Assembly (NCBI RefSeq): GCF_030247185.1
Contig: NC_080570.1
Coordinates: forward strand, 120,060,689-120,124,688
Source: Malaya genurostris
Lineage: Eukaryota > Arthropoda > Insecta > Diptera > Culicidae
Reading direction: 5' to 3'
DNA length: 64,000 nucleotides
Under the pieces are notes generated by a model. It saw nothing but the letters and a program-made list of their open reading frames with translations, made no database searches and was not told where the DNA came from. The position numbers and the translations under genes were made by a program. Below, in pieces: positions 10,001-20,749 of the stretch; the first letter of the stretch is position 1; every line of letters starts with the position of its first letter.

Positions 10001-11639
10001 ACCCATCTTTTTTTGGTTACTTTTGCAAAACTTCCGCTACCTCCGAGAATCCGAAGTTTTAGGTGTGTGACGTTACCGGCAAAAAGGAATTTTCTCCGAT
10101 TAGTGACGTAATCGAATCATCGAATGTTTGTGTCTAAAATCATTCCAAATTCATGTAAGAAATAATCTTACCGAAAGAATAATTTTACACACTTAGATTC
10201 TTCATTTGTGGTAAAGAGATAATGAAAAAGAGTGTTAAATCTGACTGAATGAAGGACTTTGTTGTTTCCCACGCATCATTCAATTCGTTTTAAATTTATC
10301 CAACGCCCAGATTTTGCGTAATCTCTGGGCAAATATTTGATAGAGGTAAACGTTCCGATGGTATTTCATATTCTGGTGGTGATGCTGACGATTTACGATC
10401 CTTCATAATGTGACGTTTCCAAGATAAAAAAAATTATTTTACCTCGCTGAGAATCTGGGAATCATACAATCATAAAACATTAAATTGGGATCAACATGTT
10501 TAAACTCTGTTTGATAGTGAGCATGTCATTGCAAAGTAAACTGTCAGCACGTATCTCAGCACAGCTTCTTTGCTGCGAAAGCATATTAAGGTCTAAGGCC
10601 AGTGTTTTTTAGGGCGTTTTAGGGGGCATTTTTCACGCTTTAAATCTGATTTTCTCAGAAACTGTGAAGAATATCAAAAAACCCAACTAACAATCTCTTA
10701 GAAAATTAGTTTAGATTATTCTGTGAAAATTTGAGAATGATTCATTGACTTTAGCGGTCGGGAAATTTTTTTTTCTGAAGGAAGAATTGCATAGCTGAAA
10801 ACGCCGTCTTTCAACTTGTTCATTGAATATCTCGCCTTCAAAAGCATGGATCAAAAATCTATCCTGACAATGTCTAGATAATTTAATTTAGATGCAATTA
10901 GTGCATAAAAACATATCTTGTCGTTGCGATAAAAATGAAGTGAATGTTATTTTTGTGAAGGTAAGTCGATTTCCATGCACGCGCCTTTAATTCTGCTCCA
11001 GTTTCCTGGTAACGTAACGCTTTTGAGGCTTATATATGTCAATCACATTCGACCGATTGATGTAGTCAAACTTGTAACCGAAAATATCGGAACGTTTCTG
11101 GCAACCCGGCCCATCGAGAGTCATTTTGCACATATGCGAGACAGTATGGAGAGAAATGTAATACGCAGAGCGAGACACGTGGTTGATTCAAAACTTATAC
11201 GGGTCCTTCTGGCCTCAGCCCTTAAATGTGATGATCTCTGCAATAAAACAAAACAACGCCTTGTTCCATTTTTATAAACTGTATTTATAACGTCGCTTGA
11301 TTTTGAGCTTCAGCAAAATGGTTACTTTCATGATGTACCGAATTTCGGTTGTCTGAAAGCTGTGTACCGAGCTTTCGATTTACCGATTTCGGTAAAATGG
11401 TCGATTGCTGTTAAAGCCGTATATCGGGAAAACAATGTTCACCAAAATTTCGTCTGAATAATGAATTTCCGTGTTTTTTCAGTATATTTTTTTGTCGAGA
11501 TCAAAATCAAGTACTGAAGGTGTATAAAGACAGTGAATGACAAGAGAAAAGCATTATCACATCACCGGTTGGATTAGTTGGACCTTCTGGCCGAAGTTAC
11601 ATTGCTTCGTAAAATTCCATAAAACACTGGTCAAAAATT
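10001..11639. other. intron 4 segment, mostly unassigned
   Basis: No recognisable element. 10320-10970 is AT-rich. The ORF at 10975-11277 is described separately. Around 11330-11410 the strings CCGAATTTCGG, CCGATTTCGGTAAAATGG and similar recur, reminiscent of the 16-bp repeats at 11876-12085 but too diverged to assign. Confidence 0.35.
10975..11277 (+). CDS. unassigned 100-aa ORF, possibly a gene or element fragment
   Basis: The ORF starts MHAPLILLQFPGNV and includes a moderately hydrophilic stretch with RPIESHFAHMRDSMERNVIR and VVDSKLIRVLLASALKCDD. Composition is protein-like rather than low-complexity, with alternating hydrophobic and charged residues. No catalytic motif or family is recognised, and no splice sites tie it to a longer gene. 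It lies in rut intron 4 on the opposite strand. It may be a transposase fragment or chance. Confidence 0.2.
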   Translation: MHAPLILLQFPGNVTLLRLIYVNHIRPIDVVKLVTENIGTFLATRPIESHFAHMRDSMERNVIRRARHVVDSKLIRVLLASALKCDDLCNKTKQRLVPFL

Positions 11640-11795
11640 GCATGACTTGAGATGATTGGATTTAATATATAGGACAGAGTTTTGGCTACGCTCAAATATC
11701 TGTCTTGCGAACGAGGAAGAGATACCTCTGACGCACCGCAAGGAAGTCACTTTGAACCGCTTCTATGTTTGATTTACATCAATAAGGCCGTTATC
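11640..11795 (+). pseudogene. reverse-transcriptase vestige
   Basis: Around 11728-11795 one frame reads DAPQGSHFEPLLCLIYINKA. This resembles motif B of LINE reverse transcriptases (xxPQGSxLGPLLFxIYIND). Nothing coherent flanks it, so it is a short remnant. Confidence 0.5.
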
Positions 11796-11875
11796 TCTTG
11801 AAATACCTGAAACTCTCGAACGATTTCAAAATGTTCGTTGCAATTTGCCATCTTAACGGAATCAGGGTCTTTTCG

Positions 11876-12085
11876 CCGAAAGCCGTTTATTCGAATGCCA
11901 TTCCGCAGAATTCTTCAATAGTCCTAATATCGTGATTGGGATTGATAAAATGAAGGCAAAAAATGGCCATTTCGGTGTAATGACCCTTCCGGCGAAACGA
12001 CTTTCGGAAAAATGACCCATTCGGTGAGATGGCATTCGACGAAACCACTTTCGGTGAAATGGTTTTCGGCGAAACGACCCGTTCT
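11876..12085. repeat. degenerate ~16-bp tandem repeat (TTTCGGCGAAATGACC-like)
   Basis: Between about 11967 and 12085 seven or more imperfect units of ~16 bp follow one another (CCATTTCGGTGTAATGAC, CCTTCCGGCGAAACGA, CTTTCGGAAAAATGAC and so on). At 11876-11915 related units occur in inverted orientation, so the region has foldback character. The same repeat is at 37219-37330. Confidence 0.75.
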
Positions 12086-12099
12086 CATCTTAACGATAC

Positions 12100-12550
12100 C
12101 CGTTTTTTACAGCAAAAACTTGAACCTGTGTTCAGCGATGAAATCTCCGGGGCTAATTTTTCCCTCCAGTAGGCGCACAATTTACCAGAACGGATCGTGG
12201 TGAACTCAACTCGTCCACGTCCCTTATTGCCTTTTTCATATGATGATTCGTTAGCAATACTACCATTTTTTTTGTTCGCATAACCTTTTTTCGAGAACGG
12301 TAGTTCTGTAGTAAGAAAGCTGCATCACGAAAGCTCAGTTCTAATTCGTGGGATTTTTTTTTTCCTCGCCTAACCTAACGACACTAAGTTCTCATTTAGT
12401 CTTTGAACAAACAAACCAACTATGAAACGAACGAACGAACGAACGGCTCTGGAGAACTAGTTCTTTCAATAGAACTTTGCACCACTGAACGGTTCTTTGA
12501 AATGAACTGTTTTGCCCATCTCTAGTCGTAACTGTCACCATTGTCCCATA
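12100..12550. other. intron 4 segment with (GAAC)n run and MITE-like end
   Basis: A short GAAC/ACGA tetranucleotide run lies at 12426-12447. AACTGTTTTGCCCATCTCTA at 12507-12526 resembles the AGAGATGGGCAAA end found on insect MITEs, but the partner end is not clear. No coding potential. Confidence 0.35.
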
Positions 12551-13260
12551 GACGATTTCTGGAATCTGATTCCGAAAGAACCGGAAATTAGTGTTAAAAA
12601 AAACTCCAAAACGGAACTCACTCACTTTTCTCTGCGACGGCCCAATAGATTTTCTTAAACTTAAATTCAAATAAATAGTCTTACGGTCTTCTACGGAATT
12701 CCTAAATTTTGTCCAGATTAGACCTCCGGTTCCGGGTTACAGAGTGATGATTGTTTGAAATTTCAAGCTATCGTTTAGAGCGACGATGTGAAAATAAGAA
12801 AAAATCGTCTAAATTGGGTTCAAAACCATATAAAATTTTTAAGAATACGTGACAAGCAAGGTCATACAAACTGACATTGGCCAATCCGGTTCCGGAATGA
12901 GTGGACAAAAACTTCAAAACTGAACCGATCCTTTCAAAGTTACATTCAAATGAAAGATTTTACGGTCCTAGATGAAATTTCTGAATGATGCCCGAATCCG
13001 AACCACAACTTAGAGCGACACAGCCAACAACGGGAAAAATTCTACTTATTTTAGCTCAAAACTATTACGATTTGTAGGTTATGCCCGAGTAACCTTTTCT
13101 GTTTACATTCAATAGACAGTTTTTTTAAGATTATGAGAATCAAAATTTTTTAAATTGTCTCAATTTGAAAAGTGGATCAAAATTCCCCACGATTTATCAA
13201 AATCACAAAATCGTATATTTTTCTAAAACGTGTCATTTTGGTTCTAGATTAATCCCATTT
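12551..13260. repeat. family R-like internal blocks, diverged
   Basis: Blocks such as GAACCGGAAATTAG, ACGGAACTCACTCACTTTTC, GGAATTCCTAAATTTTGTCC and CCGGTTCCGGGTTACAG follow the order of family R internal units. No clear ends are visible. Confidence 0.5.
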
Positions 13261-14276
13261 TCTAAAATTACGATTTTTTGAATGAATAATCAATCAGAAC
13301 TAAGGTGTTAATTGAAATTACCCATGATTCGGCGAAATTACCCAACGTCCAATGCATACACTTTGAGATGCCAAACACAAATCGTCGAATATTCAAAGGG
13401 AACGTGCCAACGGAGCCAGTTTGTTCTGTTTTCGGTTTTAGATAACGAAACGACTTCAAATAACCTTCCCGACATCCAGCTATTGTGTTTTTTTTTTGGG
13501 AATTCACTCAAAACGGTAAATTTTCAGCGTTAGGCGAATTGTTGTTTGGCAAACAAAAGGAGCAACCCTTGAAAAGCTTACAGAGAACATTTTTACCTGT
13601 ACCCAAAAGCATTGGGGTGCAAAGACAATAGCTTTCCGTAAGGTTTAGAAATCCGGAACGGTAATGCTACTAGTCTAAAACTTTGATGAAGCACTGGAAA
13701 AGTAATGAAAATACCTTTCGTAAAACGGAACTGATTGAGTAAAATATTCTCAGAATACTTTTCAAGATAGTAGATGAAGATTGTACAATCAAAGTCCAAA
13801 ATCCTGGCATTCGTTTCCATTTATTGAATTTGACGTTTCTGTTTCAACAGATCTCTTAGCATACAAAATCATTGCATTCTATTTGTCACTACGAATCCTT
13901 CCAGGTCGATTGCACCATGTGCATCCCAAAATACTGAAGCCAAACTGTCCAGCAATCCACTCAGGTGGTGATTGTTTCGATTACGGAGTAAAGTAATGGA
14001 TCCTTGTTTCATTCATTGTCATATATCGACGCAAAAATCAGCTTTGTTACTAGTGAACATGGTCATCATCATCAACAAATTGTTGTTTTTGATCGACTGT
14101 GAGTAAACACACTGCAGTCTAAAATCTTTACGACCTCAGCTATCTGACGCAATTTCAATTTACTATAAGATAGAGTAACCACCTCAACCGGGCGACCAGC
14201 ACGTTCACCATCGTGTCTGAACAAATGACAAATGGTTCTTTTCGATAGAGGCAGAGTCCGGGTAACACTTTTGAAA
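13261..14276. other. intron 4 segment, nothing recognised
   Basis: AT-rich sequence with several ORFs of 70-80 codons on both strands that show no family motif and no splice context. Nothing else was seen. Confidence 0.4.
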
Positions 14277-15480
14277 CCATTGCACAGTGAGAAAAATCTA
14301 AGAAAACCCGCAAAAAATTCTGTAATTCATGAACTAATTGAGATAGGTCAACAAACTAAAGCGTTTCTTAATGTAAAAATTTCCAGGGAATTCAATGGAA
14401 TGGTTTACAATGGCCGCACGAATCGCCATCCTGCTCGTTTTACCCCAAATGTACAGCATTTTTGGGATATCCTATAACATTCGCTCTGTAACTTGAAAAG
14501 AAGTTGAGTGCGGTATTCTGGAATAGCCTACTTTCATGTAAAAAAGTCTGTAGAATCCAATGCCAGAACTTATACTGGCCGCACGAAACGTTCTGATGAC
14601 TATTTTACCCCATTTCTCCATTTCATGATATCTTATTGTAAATCGTCCTTAAATCTTGGTAAAATAGTTATCAAAACGTTTCGTGCGGACGTTATAAGTT
14701 TTGGTATTCGATTTTACAGACTGTTTTACATAAGATAAGCTAGATTTAGTAAACTTCCAATAAGTTTTAGCGAGATTTAAGGACGATTTACAATAAGATA
14801 TCATGAAATGGAGAAATGGGGTAAAATAGTTATCAGAACGTTTCGTGCGGCCAGTGTAGGTTCTTCCATTCGGTTCTACAGACTTTTTTACATAATATAA
14901 GATAGTGTTCGTATGCTTTCAACGTGGTTCGCTTAAGACTTAAGAGTGATTAAGATGAAAATTTCACATATTGGAGGAATTGGGGTGAAAGCCAACAAAA
15001 CGTTTCGTGCGGCCAGTATAAGTTCTTGCATTCGATTTTACAAACTTTTTTTACATAAGATAAGCTAGATTTAGAAAACTTGCAAAAAGTTTTACCAAGA
15101 TTTAAGGAAGATTTACAGTAAGAATCTCATGAAATGAAGGAAATGAGGTAAAATAGCCACCAAAACGTTTCGTGCGGCCAGTGTACACTTTTCCATTCGA
15201 TTCTACAGACATTTTTACATAAAATCAAGCTATTTCAGTAGACCGCACTCGATTTCTGATCAAGCTACAGAACAAATACTACAGAAAATCCTAAAACTGC
15301 TGGGCATTTGGGGTAAAACGAGCAGAATGGCGATTCGTGCGGCCATTAAAAACCATTCCATTGAATTTCTTGGGTTATTTTACATAACAAAACACTCTTG
15401 TTTGTTGCCTTTTTCCATGGTTCCCGATTTCTTCGCGGGTTTTCTGGGGTTTTTTCCCCGCTGTGCATTGCTGAGCTTGT
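14277..15480. repeat. large foldback element, family F
   Basis: The two halves are inverted versions of each other. The left end has TTGCACAGTGAG, the right end CGCTGTGCATTG. CGCACGAATCGCCATCCTGC (about 14415-14434) is mirrored by the complement at about 15324-15343. CATGATATCTTATTGTAAAT (14625-14644) is mirrored by ATTTACAATAAGATATCATG at about 14786-14805. Inside, the motif AACGTTTCGTGCGGCCAGTG recurs several times at 150-200 bp spacing in both orientations. No transposase is encoded. Related copies lie at 53527-53793 and 55449-55850. Confidence 0.8.
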
Positions 15481-15489
15481 ACAATTTTT

Positions 15490-15700
15490 ATTTTCATCAA
15501 GAAGCAATGATAAATCAACACACGAAATTGGTTTGAAAATTGACAGTCACTTTTTGCTGACTAATCGAAATGTCATGAAATATCACATATAGTCTTTTGA
15601 AAGTTGGTACTTCTTAACCTTCACAAACGTCACATGGATTTGACAATGATAGCGCCATCTGTGTGTCAGTCACACGACTTATTGAGTGGCTTACTGAGAA
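15490..15700. mobile_element. mariner end relic
   Basis: The segment includes ATCAACACACGAAATTG, TCTTTTGAAAGTTGGTACTT and ATGATAGCGCCATCTGTG. These match in order the 5' end of the transposase and the subterminal region of the mariner at 28989-29905 (ATCAACACACGAAATTCC, TCTTTTGAAGGTTGGTACTT, TAGTGGCGCCCTCTTATAG). It is a truncated, diverged copy. Confidence 0.55.
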
Positions 15701-16336
15701 TAGGGATATATTTACATTTTATCTCACATCTACAAACAACGAAAGTATCTGCTCGTATTGACAACGACTGTAGTAACATTACCGTCTATTCTATTCTATC
15801 ACGTTTTGAACATAGTCGGGCCTGAATTTCCAATGAACATAATTCAATCGATTGATAACATCAGTCTCTCAGTACAACATCGAAAGCATCTGTGGTTTTT
15901 TGCTATAACTAACTAAACAAGGTGGAAAGTTTGGGAACTAGGCAACAACTACTTACCGGGTCCTAGAATGTAACAAAAATAAAACAAAAAAAAAATAAAT
16001 GTAAAAAGAGTAGAGTTTGTAAAAACAATATACAATAGTTCGAAACTTTACAATTCGATCGATGCAGATCTGCGCATGCCAATTTTTTTTTTGAAGAGAT
16101 TCAACAGGAAAAGATTTGAAGAGTCCGAAAAAAAAAATTCGCGAAATCAGCGCTTGATAGAACCCGGAAAGCAAACGAATGAAATAAAGAAAAGAAAAAA
16201 TCAAAACAACAGAAGCGCACAACATCGAAAAGCCATCAGCAGCCAGCAACAGCCAACGGATTGTATATTTCTAGCTTTGGCTGAGAAAGAAGCAAAAAAA
16301 AAAATACGCTCCTCCAAACTACCAACGGCGACTTAC
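15701..16336. other. 3' part of rut intron 4 near the exon 4 donor
   Basis: AT-rich, with A-runs near 15975-16000 and 16130. No element ends or coding motifs are recognised. Exon 4 begins at 16337. Confidence 0.4.
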
Positions 16337-16576
16337 CTTGCGAGCATTTTTGTCGAGAAACATTCCACCGCCGGCGGCGGCACTCCCACCGCCCGGTCCA
16401 GTTCCGCCCGGATACGGTGATCCGCCGGTTGCCATGTGCGAGAACGGCACCGGCACCGAGTACTTGATGGTATGCAGCAACTGAACCACCACGTTCGATA
16501 CGTTCCGGAAGGACAGCTTGCGCCGGTTAGCCGCCCCCAGGGCCGACCGAACGCCCAGGGTGTTGAGCATCAGGGG
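16337..16576 (-). CDS. rut: rutabaga-like adenylate cyclase, exon 4 (C1b, calmodulin-binding region)
   Basis: This 240-bp phase-0 exon encodes 80 residues (~457-536). The acceptor is GAATGTATGACAG before CCC-CTG and the donor is CGCAAG followed by GTAAGTCG. It starts PLMLNTLGVRSAL, then RRKLSFRNVSNVVVQLLHTI, then a Gly/Pro-rich linker (GGSPYPGGTGPGGGSAAAGG). In ADCY1 the equivalent basic-hydrophobic segment (KRMKFKTVCYLLVQLMH-like) binds Ca2+/calmodulin. The position and the shared VQLxH core suggest the same role here; that is inference from the family. The Gly-rich linker is likely disordered. Confidence 0.9.
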
Positions 16577-16821
16577 CTGTCATACATTCAACATGAACAC
16601 GTATCATGGGATGATTGAACAATGGGTTGGTTTTTTTGTTTTGAGGGGGGTGACGATCACGGGAATCACATCGGAAAATATAACAGAAATGACATTGGAT
16701 TAGTTTTTTTTTTACAGTGGCCGGTCGTGATGGGTGGGGGGAAAGGAAACAGCACAAATATTAGCCACTATCAGGCGGCAACCACGAGAAGGATCTGTGT
16801 CTCAAGCGTTTGGATAATTAC
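16577..16821. other. rut intron 3 (245 bp)
   Basis: The minus-strand donor GTAATT is at 16821 and the acceptor TATGACAG ends at 16577. A T-run and G-run occur inside. No element was seen. Confidence 0.85.
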
Positions 16822-17634
16822 CTTTCTTCTGTGAGCAGGTGGCACAATGAAATAGGTATCGATTTGATTATCCCGCAGATAGGAATCTCTCGTATCTCCG
16901 TGACCGGCCTCGACCTCGTACTCTCCACCGAGAGCATCCAGCGTTGCACGGGTCACATGAACCCGTCCCGGTTCTCCACCGCTTTCCATGTGATTGGCCA
17001 GCGTAACATCGTTGGACCACACATCGAACTGCCACTTCCGTAATCCCAGCACTCCACACAGCACCCGACCGGAATGGATGCCAACTCGCATGTTCAGAAT
17101 GACGTCCGTCTGTTCCACCACCGAAGCGATGGCATCGATCATATCCAGACCCATTTCCACCGCACACCGGGCGTGGTCGGCTCTCGGTTCCGGAATCCCC
17201 GAAACGCAGTAATAACAATCGCCCAGAATCTTAATCCGCAAGCAATGGTTGTCGTGTGCCAGCTGATCGAACCGTCCGAAAAGTTCGTTCAGCAGTCGCA
17301 CCAGCTCCTGGGCACTGCACTGCGATGCCAGCACCGTAAAACCGACGATGTCCGCGAACAGTATGCTAACGTTTTCGTGCTTCTGGATGTAGATCTTGTG
17401 GAACTGACCTTCGACCGGCGAAAGAATATCGTTCTTCATTTCCATGGCGACGTGCTGCGGCAGCACCGACAGCAACAGCCGTTCCAGCTTTTCGTTTTCA
17501 TCCTCCATCTCGAGCCGGGCCGCGATGCAGTTCCGGGTATCGAGGAAGGCCCGCCGCTGGGCACGTTCCATCATCACGTTCACCACCAGTCCGGCCACGT
17601 TGACCCCGACGAAGATAACAATGTTAGCGGCCAG
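16822..17634 (-). CDS. rut: rutabaga-like adenylate cyclase, exon 3 (helix 6 and C1 catalytic domain)
   Basis: This 813-bp phase-0 exon encodes 271 residues (~186-456). It converts ATP to cAMP together with the C2 domain, which is outside the window. The acceptor is CTCGTTACAG before CTG-GCC; the donor is AGAAAG followed by GTAATT. It opens with helix 6 (LAANIVIFVGVNVAGLVV), a coiled signalling helix (MEDENEKLERLLLSVLPQHV), then class III cyclase C1. FADIVGFT carries one metal-binding Asp (~280) and KILGDCYYC the second (~324), 44 residues apart as in mammalian enzymes. GLRKWQFDVWSNDVTLANHM and the FIVPPAHRRK end match ADCY1/rutabaga better than ADCY2, 5 or 9 types. All key C1 residues are intact. 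Pathway knowledge: rutabaga acts at the plasma membrane as a Ca2+/calmodulin and G-protein coincidence detector in learning. Confidence 0.96.
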
Positions 17635-17645
17635 CTGTAACGAGG

Positions 17646-17646
<1 letters not shown>

Positions 17647-17689
<43 letters not shown>

Positions 17690-17692
17690 ACA
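17647..17692. repeat. (GA)n microsatellite beside the exon 3 acceptor
   Basis: A GA run starts 13 bp upstream (in the gene's direction) of the exon 3 acceptor. On the coding strand it is a CT tract and so supplies the polypyrimidine tract for that splice site. Confidence 0.9.
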
Positions 17693-18550
17693 AATTTGTT
17701 CAGTGATGTGCAATAACAAGGCTGATTAATATGCGTTGCAATATTTTTTTTGTTGGCATGAAATACTGTGTCAATATTCTTTACTATTTAAACGTTATTG
17801 TTTGGAAATCAAGTTTTAATTTTTTTTTTGAAAACTAATAAATTGAAAACAACATTAGCTCAAATCCACCAAAATTTATATTATTTTGTGAAAATTTTAA
17901 GTGTGTTTACTACAAACGAATTACAAAATAATTGTGTATTTTGCTGCGAGCAAAATAGAAGCCCGAGGTCAACTGGAAAAGCCCGAAAACAATTATGCTC
18001 GTTCAGCTGGAAAATCGGTGTGGGTTTCATCGTGCTCTCGGAAAAACAAATATTAAAAATCAGTAATGCAATTCCAAAAATAAACATTGACTGATTGATT
18101 TAAATGGAATTCGCATCACAGATACAATGAAAAAAAAACCGGCAGCATTAAAAGATTGAAATTTTACTAACTCTTCAAGTGGTGTTTAAACCTGCATTTG
18201 AATGCTAATTATAAAATAAAAGATACTAATAACGAACCGCTTCGAATCTTGCATGCCTACCTCAAATGTAACACTTGAAAACAACTAAAAAGAAACGAGA
18301 GTAATGCAACGTTCTACCATCTCTAACCGTGTTTTAGAGCTGTGTCTATCCAGAGGCGTCTCGTGACAAAATTTACGGGTTGTGCACTGCTTATGTGATA
18401 TGATATAAGAAGTAACAGTTCGTTTGAAGTAAAAAGTAAGAATTGAGGAACGGATATTTGCTTGTTTTCAATACAATGAAATAACAATGTTCTATTGGAT
18501 GGGAATTTTTATTAAACGTATTTCGTATCATCGATACAATAGAGAAATTC
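17693..18550. other. rut intron 2 segment, nothing recognised
   Basis: AT-rich sequence without coding motifs or visible element ends. Confidence 0.4.
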
Positions 18551-18915
18551 GGCGCTCTGCACGTCGAGCAAATCTGTCAATAACTTCATCAATAAAACCG
18601 CTTCGACGTTGCAACTGAGACATCAATTTGTTTTGAATTCCTCTCCCATCGTTGATCTTAGGTAGTTTTTCAACCTGCGCAAGATTGAGAAGCTTCTTTC
18701 AACCGATGCTGGTTGAGGGTAACGTCAATATTAGTCTACTGAGTCGAGTGGTCTCCGAAAAAACATCTTCGATATTGCTAACAATTAGTATTTCCAGAAT
18801 TTCTGGCACCTTCTTTCCGACGAACTCTGATTTTGAATAGAACACATACGGTTCATTGTTCAACTTTACTTTATCGAACTGTGGAAAACGTGCGCAAAGT
18901 TCGTCCAAATTAGTC
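18551..18915 (-). pseudogene. hAT-type transposase C-terminal relic
   Basis: The minus-strand ORF from 18908 reads FPQFDKVKLNNEPYVFYSKS, then EILEILIVSNIEDVFSETTR and LSRLILTLPSTSI before a stop. One frame over, the text continues as PASVERSFSILRRLKNYLRS then TMGEEFKTN and RRSGFIDEVIDRFARRAE-like decayed sequence. The order (hydrophobic LPxS, then ASVERxFSxLKxxKxxLR) is that of the hAT dimerisation domain, as in ZMYM/TTF-type hAT proteins. One frameshift and several stops make it dead. It is only the C-terminal ~120 residues, in sense orientation to rut within intron 2. Confidence 0.75.
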
Positions 18916-19007
18916 GTTGTTGAACAGTCGTTCGCATCGCACGCGTATAGCTCTTGGCTCCTGGAATTTATTTTTTTGGCTAACTATAGTTTCATTGATT
19001 CAAGGCT

Positions 19008-19214
19008 TCAGCCTTTTTCAAGGCTACCTGAATCACTAACAGTCTTTTTAAAGACTAACAATTAGTCAGCCTTTCTCAAGGCTATACAAAGAGTGATATT
19101 AGAGTGACTAAGAAATTAATCAGCCTTTTTTAGGGCTAGCTATTCAAAGAACTATTCTTCGAACTAATCAGTTTTTATTAAGACTACCACAAAATCAGTC
19201 TTTATCAAAACTTT
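19008..19214 (+). repeat. array of six 16-nt stem-loops in the Jockey 5' UTR
   Basis: Six short inverted repeats at 19010-19025, 19041-19056, 19068-19083, 19122-19137, 19170-19185 and 19197-19212 follow one pattern, for example AGCCTTTTTCAAGGCT and AGTCTTTTTAAAGACT. C-G pairs in some copies are replaced by T-A pairs in others, so the stems covary. Copy 2 near the right edge of the window has the same structures with better-paired stems. Confidence 0.8.
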
Positions 19215-19281
19215 TCCAAACTAGGAGTCGAAGACTAATTTAGCCTAGTTAATTTAATTTAAAATATCATTCATTTCAAAA

Positions 19282-20629
19282 ATGCCTGCGTCCAACCGGA
19301 AAGGCAACAAGCCTAAGGCTAAAAATAATCCAATACGGAATAAATCACAATCCGTTATTCAACATTTTTCTAATAACATTCACGATCTTATAGAATCTGA
19401 ATGTAAAAATAAAAGACAACGGACGGATTTCCCTTCCGTTAATTCTATGCCGTCTAACAATAGTTACGAGATTCTTCCTGAATCCGATTGTAGCGATATA
19501 GAAGAAAATTCTTCAAAAATTCCCAAAATGGACGCTTGTCGTTCTAAGAAGAAACAACAATCTATGCTTCCAGTGACGGTGTTGATCTCCAACTTCAAAG
19601 CATTCCGTACTGAGCTTTCTACTTTTCTCCCTGAAGTAAAAGTCTCATTTCAAATCGGACGAAAACGTGATTGTCGAGTCTTGGTTGATGGATTGGAAGA
19701 TTTGAACGTCTTATCCGATATTTGTCCAAGAAACTTCATAAATTTTATCCATATGATATAAAATCAGACAGACCCTTCAAGGCTGTCTTAAAAGGCTTAT
19801 CACATGATCAAAGTACTGATGAAATTAAAAATGAACTAAAAGAATTGCTTGGTTTTGCCCCTTCCCAAGTAATACTTATGAAAAAAAGAGCGAATGGTAC
19901 TTCTAAACCACGCTCTGGAATTTCCTATGAAATTTACTTAATACACTTTAATCGAAGTGATGTTAACAATTTGAAAACTTTAGAAAAAGTACGTTTCATT
20001 TCCCACATTAAAATTCATTGGGAACATTATAAACGGCATAATCGTATTGCAAACTTAACGCAATGTCGTCGTTGCCAAGGCTTCGGCCATGGAACCAAAA
20101 ATTGTCATATGGATATGCGGTGCTTGAATTGTGGTAAATCGCATTCGAAAGACGTTTGTCCAATGAATGAAACCACTGATAAATTTTCATGTTCAAATTG
20201 CGATGGAAATCATAAATCCAATTATTTGAAATGTCCTGTTAGGGAAAAAAATTTAAACGCTCGTTCGCTTAGACAACAAGTCAAATCAACGACCTTAAAT
20301 TTACAGAACATACCTGAAAATCAAAAAACCCTTCCAATTCGCCTTCTAACGAAAACAATCTATTGACAGGTAGATCGACCTCGTCATCATCTTCTTCTAA
20401 TGTCAGTTATGCTAGTATAACAGGTAGAAATTTACCACTTAATTCTTCTAATGTAAATAATCAAAACACAGGACCGCCTTGCAGTTCATCTTCTAACGAA
20501 AACAATTTATTAATAGGTAGATCGGCCATATCATCTTCTTCTAATGGCAGTCTACCTACAAATATTTCTTCAATGCCATTCGCTTCTTTAAATGAAGTTG
20601 ATTTAGGCGATATAACTGAAAAAAAATGA
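19282..20629 (+). pseudogene. Jockey-like ORF1 (gag-like RNA-binding protein), copy 1
   Basis: The ATG at 19282 begins MPASNRKGNKPKAKNN, a basic N-terminus, followed by an acidic segment and a PRE_C2HC-like region. Three zinc knuckles follow: CRRCQGFGHGTKNC, CLNCGKSHSKDVC and CSNCDGNHKSNYLKC. A Ser/Asn-rich tail ends DLGDITEKK. Frameshifts near 19705 and 20330 break it; comparison with copy 2 shows the intact order. In such elements ORF1 packages the RNA into a particle with ORF2 protein. About 450 residues would be expected. Confidence 0.88.
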
Positions 20630-20749
20630 TCTACCTACAAGATCAACTTTTTCAAATGATCATCCGAATGAATTCGACTTCATCACTTTTTGAAGCATTT
20701 CAAATCGGATGGCAATTTGCAAATAATATTATGACCTTAAAATTTAACA

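Noticed and set aside
17074..17640. 188-codon plus-strand ORF opposite rut exon 3
   Set aside because: It is the antisense shadow of the conserved C1 catalytic exon; its translation has no motif and its length follows from the GC-rich coding strand opposite.
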